A DNA stretch of 59,036 nucleotides from Proteobacteria bacterium ST_bin11 (GTDB lineage: Bacteria; Pseudomonadota; Gammaproteobacteria; Methylococcales; Methylomonadaceae). The translations under genes and the position numbers were made by a program. The stretch covers positions 1 to 59,036 of the forward strand of contig MSXO01000034.1 in NCBI GenBank assembly GCA_002083615.1, written 5' to 3'. Below the pieces are notes generated by a model. It was not told the DNA's origin. It searched no databases and was given only the letters and a program-made list of their open reading frames with translations. Positions 57,247 to 59,036 of this stretch are shown here, in pieces (position 1 is the first letter of the stretch; the number at the start of each line of letters is the position of its first letter).

Positions 57247-57430
57247 AAAACTGCTTGAGATTCTGGCCTGCCCGCTATGCAAAAGCTCCCTGGTTTACGA
57301 CAAAGTCAAACAGGAGTTGATTTGTAAGGCCGACAATTTAGCCTTTCCGATCCGTGATGATATTCCGGTGATGCTGGAAGACGAAGCCCGCGAACTGAGT
57401 TTCGAAGAAGCGGACGCGTTACGGAAATGA
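57239..57430 (+). CDS. ycaR: Trm112/YcaR-family zinc-binding-like protein
   Basis: A 63-residue Trm112-like protein. The start ILACPLCKSSLVYD has one CPLC pair; the later cysteine of the fold is in LICKAD. YcaR-type proteins are usually found between lpxK and kdsB but their function is not known; Trm112 relatives activate methyltransferases in other organisms. The start overlaps lpxK by 8 bases and the stop overlaps kdsB (ATGA). Confidence 0.9.
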   Translation: MDKKLLEILACPLCKSSLVYDKVKQELICKADNLAFPIRDDIPVMLEDEARELSFEEADALRK

Positions 57431-58194
57431 GCGTCGGCTTTAAAGTCGTCATTCCAGCACGTTACGGTTCCACCCGCTTGCCAGGGAAACCCTTGCTGGA
57501 CATTGCCGGCAAGCCGATGATCGTGCACGTTTGCGAACGCGCACTGGAAGCCGATGCCGAGCAAGTGGTAGTGGCGACAGATGATCAACGTATCTTCGAG
57601 GCAGTCGGCGACTTAGGTTTGCAAGCCGTGATGACTGACCCCAACCACCAGTCTGGTACCGAACGCATTGCCGAAGTTGCCAGGATTATGGGCTGGGCCG
57701 ACGAGCAAATCATCGTTAATCTGCAAGGCGACGAACCCTTAATTCCGCCGGCTTACATCCGTGATGTGGCTTTGGCGTTGGCTGGGCAAGATCAGGCTGG
57801 CATCGCCACCTTGGCGGCTAAGATTTTGGATGTTGAGGAAATTTTCAATCCAAATGCGGTGAAGGTGGTTTTGGATAAAAACGGTTATGCCTTGTATTTC
57901 AGCCGGGCGGCGATTCCTTGGAATCGTTCGACGTTTCCTGATAAGCACGATCCAGCTTCATCCAGTTTGCCGCATTTGAGGCATGTTGGGATGTATGCTT
58001 ATACGGTGGGGTTTTTGCAGCGGTATTGCAGTTGGGCTGCATCGCCGTTAGAGGGTGTTGAGGCGTTGGAGCAGCTTAGGATTCTTTGGCATGGGGAGAG
58101 GGTTTTGGTGAAGATTGTCGATAAGACGCCGGAGGCTGGGGTGGATACGGAGGAGGATTTGGTGAGGGTTACTAAGCGGTTAGGTCTTGTTTAA
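57427..58194 (+). CDS. kdsB: 3-deoxy-manno-octulosonate cytidylyltransferase
   Basis: KdsB makes CMP-Kdo, the activated sugar that links lipid A to the core oligosaccharide. The 255-residue protein has the N-terminal PARYGSTRLPGKPL, the NLQGDEPLIPP segment and the C-terminal GVDTEEDL. Over roughly the last 240 bases (from about 57950) codon use shifts to T- and G-ending triplets, with very few C; the encoded protein still looks normal. It is the last gene of the exbB-exbD-lpxK-ycaR-kdsB group. Confidence 0.95.
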   Translation: MSVGFKVVIPARYGSTRLPGKPLLDIAGKPMIVHVCERALEADAEQVVVATDDQRIFEAVGDLGLQAVMTDPNHQSGTERIAEVARIMGWADEQIIVNLQGDEPLIPPAYIRDVALALAGQDQAGIATLAAKILDVEEIFNPNAVKVVLDKNGYALYFSRAAIPWNRSTFPDKHDPASSSLPHLRHVGMYAYTVGFLQRYCSWAASPLEGVEALEQLRILWHGERVLVKIVDKTPEAGVDTEEDLVRVTKRLGLV

Positions 58195-58217
58195 TTCAGG
58201 CCCCTAAGCAAGAAATT

Positions 58218-58859
58218 ATGGACAAGAAACTCGAAAAATGGCTGAAATGGCTTGATATTATAAAGTCAGAGATTCATGATCTTGTCGTTGCAAAGCATAC
58301 CTTTCATGAAGTCCAGAAAATAATTGGCGATAATCCTGAGTTGCACGAACCTAATTCATTTTATAGATATTTTACTAACACCTATGTGTCCCATGTGGTT
58401 AGCGGGGTTCGCCGTCAAGTAAAATGCGATGATCAAAGTATTTCTTTGGCTCGGTTGTTGACTGAAATGGTCGCATCTCCTCAAATTTTAAGCCGCGATT
58501 ATTATGTCTCACTCTATAAAGGCTCAGTTGTTGAGGGTTTTGCCGACAAAGACTTTAATCGGTTTGCTGATCCAAATTGTAAACATATTGATCCCGACAG
58601 AGTTTCTTGTGACCTAAAGCATCTGCGTGAGACAAGTGCTGCATGTGAGGATTTTGCGGACAGACGTGTTGCACATCGTGACAGACGAGGTCCAAAGCAA
58701 CTTCCTACCTATAAACAGTTAGACGATTGCATCGATATGCTTGACAGCCTCTTTGTGCGATATTGCCTACTATTTCATGCTACGAACATGAGGTCACTTC
58801 TTCCCACTCGACAACATGATTGGAAGAAAATTTTTCGTGTGCCTTGGATTCCTAATTAA
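58218..58859 (+). CDS. AbiU2/HEPN-like protein of unknown role
   Basis: A 213-residue protein. It resembles the AbiU2-type HEPN proteins: the helical pattern LDIIKSEIHDLVVAKHTFHEV, then the SFYRYFTNTYVSHVVSGVRRQV segment and the basic RRVAHRDRR near residue 155, which may be the HEPN RNase motif (R-x-x-x-H instead of the common R-x4-6-H). AbiU belongs to phage abortive infection genes in lactococci; bacteria carry many relatives of unknown function. The gene is more AT-rich than its neighbours and stands at the edge of the window, where accessory DNA may begin. Defence is inference only. Confidence 0.55.
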   Translation: MDKKLEKWLKWLDIIKSEIHDLVVAKHTFHEVQKIIGDNPELHEPNSFYRYFTNTYVSHVVSGVRRQVKCDDQSISLARLLTEMVASPQILSRDYYVSLYKGSVVEGFADKDFNRFADPNCKHIDPDRVSCDLKHLRETSAACEDFADRRVAHRDRRGPKQLPTYKQLDDCIDMLDSLFVRYCLLFHATNMRSLLPTRQHDWKKIFRVPWIPN

Positions 58860-58866
58860 TTCTGCT

Positions 58867-59036
58867 TGGCAGGGCAAGCACGATCTTTACCTGGGCAGTC
58901 TTACAATTTTGTGTCGCTGTCGCGACGGCTGATTCTAATGTCGGTTCTCGGACCGACGACCGAGAAACTTTCTTTTGCTCCGCCAAAAGAAAGTATCCAA
59001 AGAAAAGGCGGCCCGGATGCCGCTTTGATCCTGCGC
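58867..59036 (+). repeat. Hairpin-rich element resembling a dispersed proteobacterial repeat
   Basis: The last 170 bases have three inverted repeats: GTCGC/GCGAC at 58913-58926, TCGGT/ACCGA at 58941-58956 and an 11-base perfect pair ACTTTCTTTTG/CAAAAGAAAGT at 58967-58994. After it comes CCAAAGAAAAGGCGGCCC. I recall this text as similar to a repeat dispersed in many proteobacterial genomes, often miscalled as short ORFs. The element runs off the window. Confidence 0.5.

Overview
The window reads as chromosomal DNA of a gammaproteobacterium, most like a Methylomonas-type methanotroph (Methylococcales). The basis is the Na+-NQR operon with nqrM, a class I adenylate cyclase, split lplT and aas genes, an exbBD-lpxK-ycaR-kdsB lipid A/Kdo cluster and the general flavour of the proteins. 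No methane oxidation gene lies in the window, so the genus is an inference. About 55 genes are packed in short operons. I see no prophage, insertion sequence or CRISPR array.

Layout. 1-6003: nqrABCDEF (nqrA cut by the left edge) and nqrM, the sodium-pumping NADH:quinone reductase and its maturation factor, with a terminator hairpin between nqrF and nqrM. 6040-15000: housekeeping and stress genes: alkB with a hemerythrin, xseA, a DmeF-like Co/Ni exporter with a repetitive His/Asp loop, two methyltransferase/NUDIX genes around tRNA-Asp, a TetR regulator, and the lplT/aas phospholipid repair pair. 14944-15825 is a long gap with a decayed minus-strand reading frame. 15826-26665: argH, then a co-directional run coding for a FimV-like protein, a receiver-like protein, a COG2229/conservon-type small GTPase, two roadblock-type proteins, an Aer-like PAS protein, a cytoplasmic PhnD-like binding protein and a phosphatase, ending in cyaA and a Ca-binding-repeat protein. 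This resembles an actinobacterial conservon rebuilt with other sensors.

27052-35623: a signalling locus with a TonB-dependent receptor broken by one in-frame stop, a YfiR-like periplasmic protein, a 1688-residue CHASE8-HAMP-kinase-REC-REC-HPt-REC-PAS-GGDEF-EAL protein and an HDOD protein. It looks like the YfiR/YfiN c-di-GMP switch with a complete phosphorelay inserted into the cyclase. 35650-40133: a PepSY membrane protein, comEC, a PilZ protein and a YbdD-like small protein.

40287-46619: nitrogen assimilation. A NasT-like ANTAR antiterminator and a NarK transporter are divergent from nirBD. The nirB leader shows a sigma-54-like promoter, a first hairpin, a short hairpin with an AAAGGC hexaloop and an overlapping strong terminator, so the regulator and its probable RNA target are both visible. 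46643-59036: a methyltransferase, creD, a hydrolase-like lipoprotein, a small secreted protein, a second HDOD protein, prmB-aroC-MFS, exbBD-lpxK-ycaR-kdsB, and finally an AbiU2/HEPN-like gene followed by a hairpin-rich repeat that may mark the start of accessory DNA.
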